A program made the position numbers and the translations under genes. 64,000 bases of DNA from Spirochaetales bacterium. Lineage in GTDB: Bacteria > Spirochaetota > Spirochaetia > Treponematales > UBA12059. This document shows, piece by piece, positions 1 to 8,516 of this stretch; the first letter of the stretch is position 1, and each line of letters starts with the position of its first letter. The notes under the pieces are model-generated. The model was not told where the DNA came from, did no database searches, and was given only the letters and a program-made list of their open reading frames with translations. The stretch is from positions 32,719 to 96,718 of the forward strand of contig JAFGNN010000001.1 of the NCBI GenBank assembly GCA_016926955.1, given 5' to 3'.

Positions 1-3000
1 ATCGAGGTCGAGGCGGAGGCCGGGACCGTGGTGGATACCGGTTCGAAGGCGTTCGCCGGGGAGCTCGTCGCGTATTCCGTCACGAAGCTCAGCGCCGGGG
101 CCACGGGAATCGATACCGGCGACGGAGCCGACCTGGTCTGGAACGGCGCCTCCATCGGCGTCCAGGCGCTCGCCACGGGCAGCGCGAAGGCCAGCGCCGA
201 TTCCGACTTCCTTTCCAACGCCTCGGACGCCTCCGCCGCCTCCGTCGCGACCGCCTCCGGAGTCTCTTCCTCGGGCGGAGACGACCGCGTCGTCAACGCG
301 GCGGGCGCATCCGTGGACGTCTCCGCCGAGTCGATCTCGGTGGCCGACGCCTGGTCCGACGAGGATTCCACGGCGCTGAGCCTCGACAACGCCGCCGAAG
401 CGGCCGGCATGGACGCGGGCGACGGCGCGAACGAGATGGGCAACCTCGGCTCGATCACGGCGACGGCCGCCGCGGACATCCGCGCCCTCGCGACCTCGAG
501 CTCTACCCAGTACCACGCGAACTCGACCGCCAAGACCTCGGCGCAGGTCGACGCCTGGGGACTCCGCTCCGGCGCGGGCGACGACCATCTATGGAACGGG
601 GACGAAACCCCCGGCTCGCCGGCGACTATCACCGCCACGGCGACGGCCTCCGCGGCCTCGAACGCGGTCTACAAGGCGCCGCACACGGACGACGCGACGG
701 CGTGGTCCGACCTCGAGGTCGCCGCGACGGGCGTCCATGCCGGCGAAGGCGACAACCGCGTGGAGAACCACGGGACAATCACGTCGTCGGCCACAGCCGC
801 CGTCACGACGAAGGCGAAGACCGACACCGACACCACCATCACCCACAGCACCGCGGAGGGCTACGCGGACGCCGCAGCGACCGGCATCGGCGCGGGAGCG
901 GGAAACGACACGATTGTAAACATGACGGGCGCGGCCGTTTCCGCCGCGGCGACGGCGAGCGCCAAGCCGAACGCGCCTGACGACTGGAACGCCTGGGCCG
1001 ACGAGAACTCGGTCTCCACCTCGGACGCCGACGCGGTGTCGCGCTGCATCGACGCGGGCGACGGCGAGAACGACGTCACGAATTTCGGCTCGATCGGGGC
1101 TTCAGCCACGGCCGGGGCCGTGGCCCGTTCCGGCGCCGAGGCCGTGGTCAACAGCACCTACGCCGAGGCGAACGCCCGCGCGGACGCCCTGGCGGTGGGC
1201 GTCGCCTCCGGCACGGGCGGGCTTGAACTCGCCAACTCGGGAACGATCACGGCGGACGCCTCGGCGAGCTCCAGCGCAGAGGCGCACGCGGACACGGGCA
1301 TTTTCGGCTCGGATCAGCGGAGGGAAATCGCCGTCGCTAGCTCGACCGCCGTCGGCGTCGACGCTGCGGGCGGAAACAACCTCATCGTCAATCTCAAGGG
1401 CGGCTCCATAGTCGCCCGGGCGAGCGCCGCAACTAACCGCGCCGCGTACGGCATCCGCACCGGCGCCGGCGACGACCTCATAGAGAATTACGGGAACATC
1501 GAGGCGTGGACGCGCGCATCGTCCGGCCATGCCTGGGAAGCCGGCATCGGCATCGACTCCGGCGCGGGGAACGACAAGGTCACGCTCGGAGACGGTTCCT
1601 TCGTCACGGGCGACATACTCCTCGGCGCGGGGAACGACACGCTCAACGTGGTCGGCACGGGGAACCTCTCCGGCATCGCGTGGGGCGGCGCGGGCACCGA
1701 CCTCCTCGAGATCGAGGGGGAAGGCTCGTTCAGCGCCGCGCAGACCCGCGAATTCGAGAACTTCCTCAAGTACGGCGCCGGCATGCTGACCCTCGAGGGC
1801 GCCTCGGTCTTCGAGAGCCTCGAGGTCGCTTCGGGCAGCCTCCGCGTCGAGGGCGGCCTCGCCCTCACCGACGGCAGCCGCCTGGCCGCCTGGGTGTACG
1901 GCGACGGCACCAACGGGCTCATCTCCGTGGGGGGCGAACTCGCCCTCGACGGCACCCTTGCGGTCGCCCGCGGAACCGGCGCCTTCCGCGACGGCACGAG
2001 CTTCGACATCATCGAGGCCGATTCCCTCTCAGGCGCGTTCGCCTTCCTCGAACTCCCCGCGCCCACTGAGCTGCTTTCCTTCTCGCTGGTGCCCGGCGGC
2101 GCGACGGGTTACCGCGTGGTAGCCAGTGCGGCCGAGTTCACGAGCGTAGCGAGCACCGCCGACGAGCGCGCGATCGCGTCGGTCTTCGACGCCCTGCTCC
2201 CCGCCGCTACGGGCGACCTTTCGCTCGTGCTCGGCGAATTCCAGTCCCTCGCGTCGGCCGATTACGACGCGGCTTTCGACAGCCTCGGGCCCGGAGCCTA
2301 CGGCGCGTCCTCGGTGGCCTCGCTGAGCGCCATCGACGGCTTCTCGGGCGCGATTTTCTCGCGGCTTTCGGCGCTCGAACCGTCCGGGGCTTCGACGGGC
2401 CCGACGCTCGGCCGCGCCACCATCAAGCGCCTCGGCCATGCGGGACCCTCCGGCGCGTCTTCCGGCGCCCGCGCGAAGGCGGAGCACGGGTTCTGGCTTT
2501 CCGGCTTCGGCCAGTGGGGCGGATACTCGCCCGATGACGGCGGCTTCCTCTTCTCGGTCTCGGGCACCGCCGTCGGCTGGGACGCGGCCTTCCGCGACGG
2601 CCTTTCCGCGGGTCTCGGGGCCGGGTACTCGGGCACCGGAACCGCCCTCGCCTCCGGCGCGGGCCGGACCGACTCCATGACGGGATCGGCCTACGGCGCC
2701 TGGGTTCAGGGCGTGTTCCGTCTCGACGGCGCCCTGGCCCTGAGCCGGCAGGTACACTCGCTGACGCGGGAAATCGAGGTCGGGACCATCGACAGGGTCG
2801 CCTCGAGCACCCATGAGGGCGACTCGATCAATGCCACCTTCGGCGCGAACCTCGCGTTCGGCGCCGGTCCGCTCACCGTTTCGCCCGGCCTCCATGCCAG
2901 GTACGTTTTCGTCGCCGAGGAGGCCTTCACCGAAACCGGCGCCGATTCGGTCTCGCTGGCCGTTGCCGGCAGATCCGACCATTCGCTCTGCTCCGATCTC

Positions 3001-3300
3001 GGCCTCGCGCTGGCACTCGAGCTCGTCTCCGGGCCGCTGGGGCTCTCGGCGGACCTATCCGCCCTCTGGCGCCACGACTTCCTGTACGGCTCGGCCCCGA
3101 TCGAAGCCGCCTTCGCCGACGCGCCCGAGGAGCCCTTCCTGACTCAGGCTCCCGGGCAGACGGCCGACGGCATTTTGATCGGCGCCGGCCTGCTCGTCAA
3201 AACCGGCGCCGGCTTCTCGGTCTCCCTCCGGTACGACTGCGAACTCAGGGGCGGCTTCTTCTCGAACGGGCTCTCGGCTGCCGCGCGGTACGGGTTCTGA
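1..3300 (+). CDS. Autotransporter (type Va) fragment with a repeat passenger, 5' truncated
   Basis: The reading frame is open from the first base, so the true start and signal peptide lie outside the window; about 1,099 residues are visible. The passenger is very rich in Ala, Ser, Thr and Asp. It carries about twelve copies of a loop of the form G-(I/V)-x-x-G-x-G-x-(D/N)-x-(V/I)-x-N-x-G-x-I, spaced mostly 30-60 residues apart over the first 540 residues. The pattern is typical of surface beta-helix passengers and resembles calcium-binding GGxGxD turns. A linker follows, then a C-terminal domain of roughly 290 residues with alternating aromatic beta-strands ending in Tyr-Gly-Phe, as expected for an autotransporter barrel (PF03797) inserted in the outer membrane by BamA. 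The passenger is presumably displayed at the surface as an adhesin-like protein; its ligand is unknown. A terminator follows directly, so it is probably the last gene of its transcript. Confidence 0.85.
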   Translation: MEVEAEAGTVVDTGSKAFAGELVAYSVTKLSAGATGIDTGDGADLVWNGASIGVQALATGSAKASADSDFLSNASDASAASVATASGVSSSGGDDRVVNAAGASVDVSAESISVADAWSDEDSTALSLDNAAEAAGMDAGDGANEMGNLGSITATAAADIRALATSSSTQYHANSTAKTSAQVDAWGLRSGAGDDHLWNGDETPGSPATITATATASAASNAVYKAPHTDDATAWSDLEVAATGVHAGEGDNRVENHGTITSSATAAVTTKAKTDTDTTITHSTAEGYADAAATGIGAGAGNDTIVNMTGAAVSAAATASAKPNAPDDWNAWADENSVSTSDADAVSRCIDAGDGENDVTNFGSIGASATAGAVARSGAEAVVNSTYAEANARADALAVGVASGTGGLELANSGTITADASASSSAEAHADTGIFGSDQRREIAVASSTAVGVDAAGGNNLIVNLKGGSIVARASAATNRAAYGIRTGAGDDLIENYGNIEAWTRASSGHAWEAGIGIDSGAGNDKVTLGDGSFVTGDILLGAGNDTLNVVGTGNLSGIAWGGAGTDLLEIEGEGSFSAAQTREFENFLKYGAGMLTLEGASVFESLEVASGSLRVEGGLALTDGSRLAAWVYGDGTNGLISVGGELALDGTLAVARGTGAFRDGTSFDIIEADSLSGAFAFLELPAPTELLSFSLVPGGATGYRVVASAAEFTSVASTADERAIASVFDALLPAATGDLSLVLGEFQSLASADYDAAFDSLGPGAYGASSVASLSAIDGFSGAIFSRLSALEPSGASTGPTLGRATIKRLGHAGPSGASSGARAKAEHGFWLSGFGQWGGYSPDDGGFLFSVSGTAVGWDAAFRDGLSAGLGAGYSGTGTALASGAGRTDSMTGSAYGAWVQGVFRLDGALALSRQVHSLTREIEVGTIDRVASSTHEGDSINATFGANLAFGAGPLTVSPGLHARYVFVAEEAFTETGADSVSLAVAGRSDHSLCSDLGLALALELVSGPLGLSADLSALWRHDFLYGSAPIEAAFADAPEEPFLTQAPGQTADGILIGAGLLVKTGAGFSVSLRYDCELRGGFFSNGLSAAARYGF

Positions 3301-3320
3301 GCGAGTCCCCGCGGATTCAA

Positions 3321-3349
3321 GCGCCCCGGCCGGATGCCGGGGTGCTTTT
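3321..3349 (+). terminator. Rho-independent terminator after the autotransporter gene
   Basis: A 9-bp GC stem (GCGCCCCGG pairing with CCGGGGTGC, one G-T pair) with a 7-nt loop is followed by TTTT. It begins 20 nt after the autotransporter stop codon. Confidence 0.75.
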
Positions 3350-3383
3350 CACGAGTATCGGGCAAAAACGCTCGACAATCCTT

Positions 3384-3412
3384 TTGACAAAAACCCGAAT
3401 CGAGTCAAGCAT
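3384..3412 (+). promoter_or_regulatory. Candidate sigma-70 promoter for the 3472 lipoprotein
   Basis: A perfect TTGACA is followed after 17 nt by AAGCAT, a weak -10. It lies in an AT-richer patch just upstream of the lipoprotein start at 3472. Confidence 0.4.
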
Positions 3413-3471
3413 GGGACGACCGCCCGTGCCTGGCCGGACGGATTATCGAACGTGAACGGAGGAAGCCGTCG

Positions 3472-4299
3472 ATGAAGAAATTCGCGCGGATCCTTGCCCT
3501 CCTCGCGATGGCCGCGGCCATCGTCGCGTGCTCGAGCCCCCTGGCTCCCGTAGACCAGATCGAAGCCGCCGAGCCCCTCGACCTGATGGCCCCGCCCCGC
3601 CTCTCCGGCGATTCGGGCTTCCCGCCCATCGTCGGCATACCCTTCAATCGGGACGGCGCCGTCTACCTTTCCGGCGGCGGAGAGGACCTGATCGGCTCGG
3701 TCATCGGCTGGGCCGCTCCGAAGAGCCTGCCCGGCGACTACTACCACGGCGGCGCCCTCGACCTCGACAAGTACGACCCGAACAATCTCGACGCTCCCTG
3801 CATGCAGTCGGCGATCACCAAGGGCGCCGGCTTCGAGAGCGCCAACGACTGGATCCTCGGCAAGGTGAACGTCCAGGTTCGCAACCCCAACTTCACCGTC
3901 AACCAGGCGCAACTGAACGCGGCACAGGCCGCGGTCGACTACTACTGCAACCTGCCCGCCGACCAGCAGGACTACGGCTTCTTCAAGAACTACGTCAACA
4001 TCTTCAACGTGGTCACCAAGGAAGACCGGTATTACTGGTACTGCACCAAGGTAGCCTGGGAGCTGTGGAAGACCTACGGCGTCGACATCGACTCCAATTC
4101 CCTCGCCATCGACTGGACCTCCTCGGGCCTCTACTCGATGGTCCGCAACTACTACTACACCATCTACTTCTGGTCGCGATCCCGCGCCGAGGCCGCCATC
4201 GCCGCCTACATGGCAGACACGCGGCAGAAGATCGTCCTCGCCGAGGAGATCATGCTATCGCCCTACCTGACCAAGGTCTTCGAGGTCATCCGCAATTGA
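3472..4299 (+). CDS. Lipoprotein, predicted YiiX/YycO-like permuted papain-fold hydrolase
   Basis: The 275-residue product begins with a lipoprotein signal peptide whose lipobox ends at Cys20 (IVAC-SSP). The start is supported by a GGAGG sequence about 9 nt upstream. The body contains a His in a Gly-Asp-Tyr-Tyr-His-Gly context (His92), and a Cys in Tyr-Trp-Tyr-Cys-Thr-Lys-Val-Ala-Trp (Cys191). This order, with His before Cys and the Cys at the start of a helix, is the arrangement of circularly permuted NlpC/P60 proteins such as YiiX. The family includes amidases and peptidases acting on peptidoglycan or lipids. The fold assignment comes from motifs only and the substrate is unknown. The stop overlaps the TTG start of the next gene (TTGA), so the two lipoproteins are probably co-translated. 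Confidence 0.75.
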   Translation: MKKFARILALLAMAAAIVACSSPLAPVDQIEAAEPLDLMAPPRLSGDSGFPPIVGIPFNRDGAVYLSGGGEDLIGSVIGWAAPKSLPGDYYHGGALDLDKYDPNNLDAPCMQSAITKGAGFESANDWILGKVNVQVRNPNFTVNQAQLNAAQAAVDYYCNLPADQQDYGFFKNYVNIFNVVTKEDRYYWYCTKVAWELWKTYGVDIDSNSLAIDWTSSGLYSMVRNYYYTIYFWSRSRAEAAIAAYMADTRQKIVLAEEIMLSPYLTKVFEVIRN

Positions 4300-5372
4300 C
4301 GAACGAGGAAGGGCGGTCGCGCACCGCCAGGCGGGCTTCCGCCCTTCCGTCCGCCGCGATCGCCCTGGCCGCGGCCTCGCTCGCCATCGCATGCGGGTCG
4401 AGCGTATCCGCGCCCGCGCGAAGCGCCTCGACCGCCGGAACTGGCGCCGACGCGCCGGCCGGGGGCGTCTTCGCGCTCTCGCGCCTCCTCCGCGCCGCCG
4501 ACGCGTCCTTCGAACCGTTCGCGCTCGTCGCGGACGCGCGGCTCCGCGCCGTTGCCCCGAGCGGCGACGGCATCCTGGTCTGGAGCCACGACGACGACAC
4601 GCTCAGGCGCTACCGGACGGACGGCTCGGTAAGCGCATCGTGGCCACTCGAGGCAGCGGCCGCCTGGGCATCGCCGTCCCTCGTGCTGACCCGCGACGAG
4701 CTCTACACAAGGGAGGCGGGCTTCGGGTTCGCGCTGCACGCCGTCGACGCGACTCAGGCTCCGCGGAAACTCGGCGCATGGACGCTCGACTGCTTCCCCT
4801 CGGACCTGTCCTTCGACGAAGGCGGCGTTTTGCTCGCCGGAGCGGACCGGGCGGACGCGACGCATTCGGTCCGGCGGCTCGGCGAGGACGGCACCGCGCG
4901 GACCCTGTTCGAATTCCCGAAGCGTGACGACTTCGCGCGCCTGGTCGCGGACGCGGATCGCCTTCTGGTTTTCGCGAGCGCGCGGACGCGGGAAGCTCGC
5001 GAGCTCGCCGCGTATCTCGTTGGAGGGAGCGCCGCCCCCGCGCCCGCGGAAACCCGGCTCGAGCTCCTCGGGCTGCCCGAAAGCGCCCTGTGCTGGTACG
5101 GCTCGGGCTTCTTTTTCGAGGAACGCTGGTGGCTGCCCCTCGCGCTCGCGGACGGCGACACGGCGCTGGCAGGGTTCAGGCTCGCAGGCGACGCGCTTGA
5201 ACTGGAAGCGCTGGTCCGGGGCTCGCTCGGCGTCTACGCCCCGCTCGGCCCCTCGGCGGACGGCGCCTCGTTCCGCTACCTGGCCTACGACCACGAGCGG
5301 GAGCCTGGCGTCTGGCGGCTCGCGAGCTTCGACGGCGAGACGCTCGCCTTCGACATCCTCGCCGCTCCCTGA
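4296..5372 (+). CDS. Lipoprotein of unknown function, possibly beta-propeller
   Basis: I chose the TTG at 4296, which overlaps the stop of the preceding lipoprotein gene and gives a 358-residue protein. A weak GAGGT lies about 9 nt before it. Residues 1-32 form an Arg-containing signal peptide with a lipobox (Leu-Ala-Ile-Ala-Cys-Gly-Ser-Ser). The rest shows repeated short beta-strand stretches punctuated by Trp, Asp and Gly (for example Gly-Ile-Leu-Val-Trp-Ser-His-Asp-Asp-Asp), which suggests a beta-propeller; I cannot assign a family. Close coupling to the upstream lipoprotein implies a shared envelope role. The frame stays open further upstream, but that part is a shadow of the upstream gene. 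Confidence 0.7.
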   Translation: MTNEEGRSRTARRASALPSAAIALAAASLAIACGSSVSAPARSASTAGTGADAPAGGVFALSRLLRAADASFEPFALVADARLRAVAPSGDGILVWSHDDDTLRRYRTDGSVSASWPLEAAAAWASPSLVLTRDELYTREAGFGFALHAVDATQAPRKLGAWTLDCFPSDLSFDEGGVLLAGADRADATHSVRRLGEDGTARTLFEFPKRDDFARLVADADRLLVFASARTREARELAAYLVGGSAAPAPAETRLELLGLPESALCWYGSGFFFEERWWLPLALADGDTALAGFRLAGDALELEALVRGSLGVYAPLGPSADGASFRYLAYDHEREPGVWRLASFDGETLAFDILAAP

Positions 5373-5417
5373 TATCCGGCGCGAGGCGCGGGCGTAGCGA
5401 TCCTCCCTTCCGCGGCC

Positions 5418-5423
5418 TATACT
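5418..5423 (+). promoter_or_regulatory. -10 box (TATACT) close to the start codon of the histidine kinase
   Basis: TATACT ends 8 nt before the ATG at 5432 and no Shine-Dalgarno lies between them. If this is the -10 element, transcription would start at or next to the ATG, giving a leaderless mRNA. No good -35 is visible. Confidence 0.35.
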
Positions 5424-5431
5424 TCACTCCT

Positions 5432-7444
5432 ATGCGCGCACGCCCGACAGCCATCCGACATCTCGCCTTGGCCCTGGTCCTCCTGTCCCCGCTCGCCGAG
5501 CCGGCCGCTGAGGCGGAGGCGCCGGAACGCATCGTCGTCGTCAGCGACGACAAATACCCGCCCTACATCTTCCGCGATCCGGACGGCGCGCTCCAGGGCA
5601 TCCTGGCGGACCAATGGCGCGCGTGGGAAGCGGCGACGGGAGTCCGGGTAGAGCTGAGGGCGATGGATTGGAACGAGGCGCTCGCGGCGATGCAGCGCGG
5701 AGAGGCCGACGTCATCGACACAACGTTCCGGACCCTGGAACGCGAGGCGTCGTGGGACTTCTCCAAACCCTACGCGGACATCGAGGTGCCTATATTCGTC
5801 CATCGCGACGTTTCGGGTATCGCCAAGCCCGCGGACCTGCGGGGTTTCCGCGTGGCGGTCAAGGCCGGAGACGCCTGTGTCGAACAACTGCGGGCGCTCG
5901 GCGTCCGCGACCTGGTGGAATACCCGAGCTACGAAGCAGTAGTTTCCGCAGCGGCCCGCCGCGACATCCTCGCGTTCTGCGCGGATTTTCCGCCCGCCTT
6001 GCATTTCCTTTACAAGGCCGGAGCCTACGACGAATGGCGCATCGCCTTCCGGCTCGAGGGCGGAAGCTTCCACCGCGCGGTGGCCAAGGGTGAGCGCGAG
6101 CTGCTCGCCCTCGTGGAGTCGGGCTTCGCCGCGATTCCCCGCTCGGCCTTGGACGACATCGACCGGGCCTGGCTCGGCCAGCCGCTTCCCGCGCTCGAGC
6201 AGGCGCGCCGGCTCCGCGTCCTGGCCCTGATCGCCACAGCCCTCCTCGCGCTGGCCCTGTTGCTCGGCGTGGTCGCGGCGGTCCTTCGCCGCAGGGTGGC
6301 GAGAGCCACCGAAGAGCTCATGGGGAAAATCGCGGAGCTCGAGGCCAGCGAAAACCGCAACCGGGCCTTCATCGAAGCCTTGCCCGACCTCTTCTTCACC
6401 TTCGACCGCGACGGGCGCTACCTCGACTACCGCACCTCGTCGCCCGAACTGCTCGCGTTGCCGCCCGAGGCGATGATCGGTCGCCTGATTTCCGATATGC
6501 CCTTTCCGCCCGCGGTGGCTTCGCTCTACCTCGAGGCCATAGCCAAAGCGCTCGATTCGCGAAAGCTCGTGGCCATCGAATACGAGCTCGCGGTGCTGAC
6601 CGGACCGCGCCGCTTCGAAGGCCGCCTCGTGCCAGTCGGGACGGACAGGGTCCTGTTCGTCGCGCGCGACATCACCGAGCGCTCGCGACAGGACGCGAGG
6701 CTCCGCGAGTCGCTCGCTGAAAAGGAAGTGCTGCTCAGGGAGATACACCACCGCGTCAAGAACAACCTGCAGGTGGTATCGAGCCTCGTCGCGCTGCAGC
6801 GCGACTCCATCCACGATCCGCGCGACCTCGAGCTGATGGCCGAGACCGAGCACCGCATCAAGGCCATGGCACGAATCCACGAGATACTCTACCGGAGCGG
6901 CAACTTCTCCTCGCTGGACGCGGGGGAGTACGTGAGCGCGATCGCGGACGACCTCGCCGAGGCATCCGGCGCTCGAATCGAGGCAGTCCTGGAGGGCGGC
7001 CCCTTCCCGATCATGCTGGACGACGCCGTGCCCCTCGGGCTCGCGACCAACGAGCTCGTGACCAATGCCGTAAAGTACGGCCGCGCGCCGGGCTCAGGAG
7101 TCCAGTCCGTCCAGGCGACGCTCACGAATTCAGGCGGGTGCTACACGCTCCTCGTCACTGACTCGGGTCCCGGCCTGCCCGATGGCTTCGATCCGAGGCG
7201 TGACGGGAACATGGGTTTCACCCTGGTGCGCGCCCTGGCGTCGCAGCTCCGCGCCGAACTGGCCGTCGTTCCGGGTCCGGGAGCGCGCGTCTCGCTTTCG
7301 TTCAAGCCCGGAACCGACGAGCGGCCCTCCGGAAACGGCCCGAAGACCGCGTCCGAGGGTCCGCCCGCGTCAGGCGTTCAGCAACCCCAACCACAGGGTC
7401 CGCAGGGCTCCGCCGCCTCGCGCGAGGCTCGTCCGGAGGCATGA
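5432..7444 (+). CDS. Sensor histidine kinase with periplasmic solute-binding domain, PAS and HisKA_2
   Basis: The 670-residue protein starts with a signal peptide (residues 1-28). A type-3 solute-binding domain follows at about 34-250 (Ile-Val-Val-Val-Ser-Asp-Asp-Lys-Tyr-Pro-Pro-Tyr is its usual opening), then one membrane segment at about 262-285. A PAS domain comes next, then a HisKA_2 dimerisation domain with Glu-Ile-His-His-Arg-Val-Lys-Asn-Asn (His439/440). The HATPase shows an N-box (Thr-Asn-Glu-Leu-Val-Thr-Asn-Ala) and a G-box (Asp-Ser-Gly-Pro-Gly-Leu-Pro). It should sense a small periplasmic ligand, such as an amino acid, through the fused binding protein and autophosphorylate in the cytoplasm. 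The last 45 residues are low-complexity Pro/Ser/Gln-rich. No response regulator lies nearby, so it is an orphan. Confidence 0.9.
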   Translation: MRARPTAIRHLALALVLLSPLAEPAAEAEAPERIVVVSDDKYPPYIFRDPDGALQGILADQWRAWEAATGVRVELRAMDWNEALAAMQRGEADVIDTTFRTLEREASWDFSKPYADIEVPIFVHRDVSGIAKPADLRGFRVAVKAGDACVEQLRALGVRDLVEYPSYEAVVSAAARRDILAFCADFPPALHFLYKAGAYDEWRIAFRLEGGSFHRAVAKGERELLALVESGFAAIPRSALDDIDRAWLGQPLPALEQARRLRVLALIATALLALALLLGVVAAVLRRRVARATEELMGKIAELEASENRNRAFIEALPDLFFTFDRDGRYLDYRTSSPELLALPPEAMIGRLISDMPFPPAVASLYLEAIAKALDSRKLVAIEYELAVLTGPRRFEGRLVPVGTDRVLFVARDITERSRQDARLRESLAEKEVLLREIHHRVKNNLQVVSSLVALQRDSIHDPRDLELMAETEHRIKAMARIHEILYRSGNFSSLDAGEYVSAIADDLAEASGARIEAVLEGGPFPIMLDDAVPLGLATNELVTNAVKYGRAPGSGVQSVQATLTNSGGCYTLLVTDSGPGLPDGFDPRRDGNMGFTLVRALASQLRAELAVVPGPGARVSLSFKPGTDERPSGNGPKTASEGPPASGVQQPQPQGPQGSAASREARPEA

Positions 7445-7817
7445 TCGGAGGCGTCGGCCCCCCGGGTCGACGGCCGCGCGCTCGCCGCGCCCCCCCGGTC
7501 CGCAGCCCGCCCCCCGGCGTCGTTGAGTCCGGCTGGAACAACGGACCTGCCTGTCGCGGCGAGCTCAGCCGAGACTGTCGGCGCCGCGCTGAAGTTCAGT
7601 TCAGATACCCCATTTCGAGCCTCCCTGTCTTTCGTTCCCCGACGCGGTTCGGCGTCAGGGCTTTAAAACGAAAAAGCCCCCGACCGGGGGCTTCACGACG
7701 GACCATCCGCGCGCGCCTACGCCCGACCTTCGGCTCCGAGGACGGGATAATAGAAGTAGGCCCCGACGTGGACGTTCCGTTCCATAGGTACGATGATGCA
7801 CGCCCGGGCGGGCGCCG
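7445..7817. other. Intergenic spacer between convergent genes
   Basis: This 373-nt spacer separates the histidine kinase from the convergent cyclase gene. The first 100 nt are extremely C-rich. The only convincing element is the minus-strand terminator at 7669-7693. One open frame crosses the spacer but has Pro/Arg-rich composition and no ribosome-binding site, so I do not call it. Confidence 0.6.
7669..7693 (-). terminator. Terminator for the cyclase gene
   Basis: Read on the minus strand, an 8-bp stem (AAGCCCCC/GGGGGCTT) with loop GGTC is followed by a run of T. It lies about 125 nt beyond the cyclase stop. The reverse orientation lacks a clean T-run. Confidence 0.7.
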
Positions 7818-8438
7818 TCAAGGGCGGTAGCGCCAGGCCGCTCCGATTACGGATGAGCTTTCGTCGAGCGCCGTGAAGTCATGCCCCGCTTCGCCCACCG
7901 CCTGCCGGAACGCATCGGTCACGAGGATCTCGCCCGCGCCGGCCGTGTCCTCTCCGAGCTTGGAGGCGGCGTTGACCTCGCGTCCGAAGACGTCCGAGTC
8001 CCCGATGCGCAGCATCGTTCCATAGCCCAGCCCGACGCAGAGCAGGACCTTCTCCTCGTCGGCCCGGCCCGTGTTGTAGGACGCGCAGGCGTGCTGCATG
8101 GAGACAGCGGCCTGCAGGGCCTTGGCGGGTTTGCGGAAGATGACGAGCATGCTGTCGCCCTCGGTCTTGAGCAGGATGCCGTCATTGGCCTCGAGCACGG
8201 GCACCAGGATGCGTTCGGATTCGAAGATGGTCTGGAGGAAGTGGATGATCCCGAATTCCGCGACGTTGCGCGAGAAGCCCGAGAGGTCGGTGAACATGAC
8301 CGCCCAGTCCTCGCCGAACAGGTCCCAGATACGCTGGTCGATCCTGGCGCGGTCGGCGCCGGGAGCCATGCGTTGCTCGATGAGGCGCTCGAGTCGCTCC
8401 TCGGATGCGGATAGGCCGATGCGTCCACGATAGGGCAT
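7818..8438 (-). CDS. Class III adenylate/guanylate cyclase
   Basis: The 206-residue product is almost entirely one class III nucleotide cyclase domain. The metal-binding aspartates are visible as Asp51 (Val-Met-Phe-Thr-Asp-Leu-Ser-Gly-Phe-Ser) and Asp95 (Thr-Glu-Gly-Asp-Ser-Met-Leu-Val). The later Gly-Arg-Glu-Val-Asn-Ala-Ala-Ser-Lys-Leu segment is the usual helix with the transition-state Asn. It should make cAMP, or possibly cGMP, in the cytoplasm as a homodimer. The ATG at 8438 has a strong purine-rich GGGGGAAAGC directly upstream. There is no membrane segment or sensor domain beyond a 40-residue helical N-terminus. It is transcribed divergently from the tRNA-dihydrouridine synthase gene. 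No cAMP-receptor gene is seen in the window. Confidence 0.9.
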   Translation of the reverse strand: MPYRGRIGLSASEERLERLIEQRMAPGADRARIDQRIWDLFGEDWAVMFTDLSGFSRNVAEFGIIHFLQTIFESERILVPVLEANDGILLKTEGDSMLVIFRKPAKALQAAVSMQHACASYNTGRADEEKVLLCVGLGYGTMLRIGDSDVFGREVNAASKLGEDTAGAGEILVTDAFRQAVGEAGHDFTALDESSSVIGAAWRYRP

Positions 8439-8516
8439 GCTTTCCCCCTTGCCGCCATGGTATGGTCCGCGTGCCGACGGAGCAAGGGAAAAGCGACGGA
8501 CATAAGGAACTCGGAC

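Noticed and set aside
589..1157. Several small frames within the autotransporter
   Set aside because: Alternative-frame products of a strongly biased repetitive sequence; no start signals.
7441..7830. Possible small gene in the 7.4-7.8 kb spacer
   Set aside because: No ribosome-binding site, Pro/Arg-rich, and it runs over a terminator hairpin.
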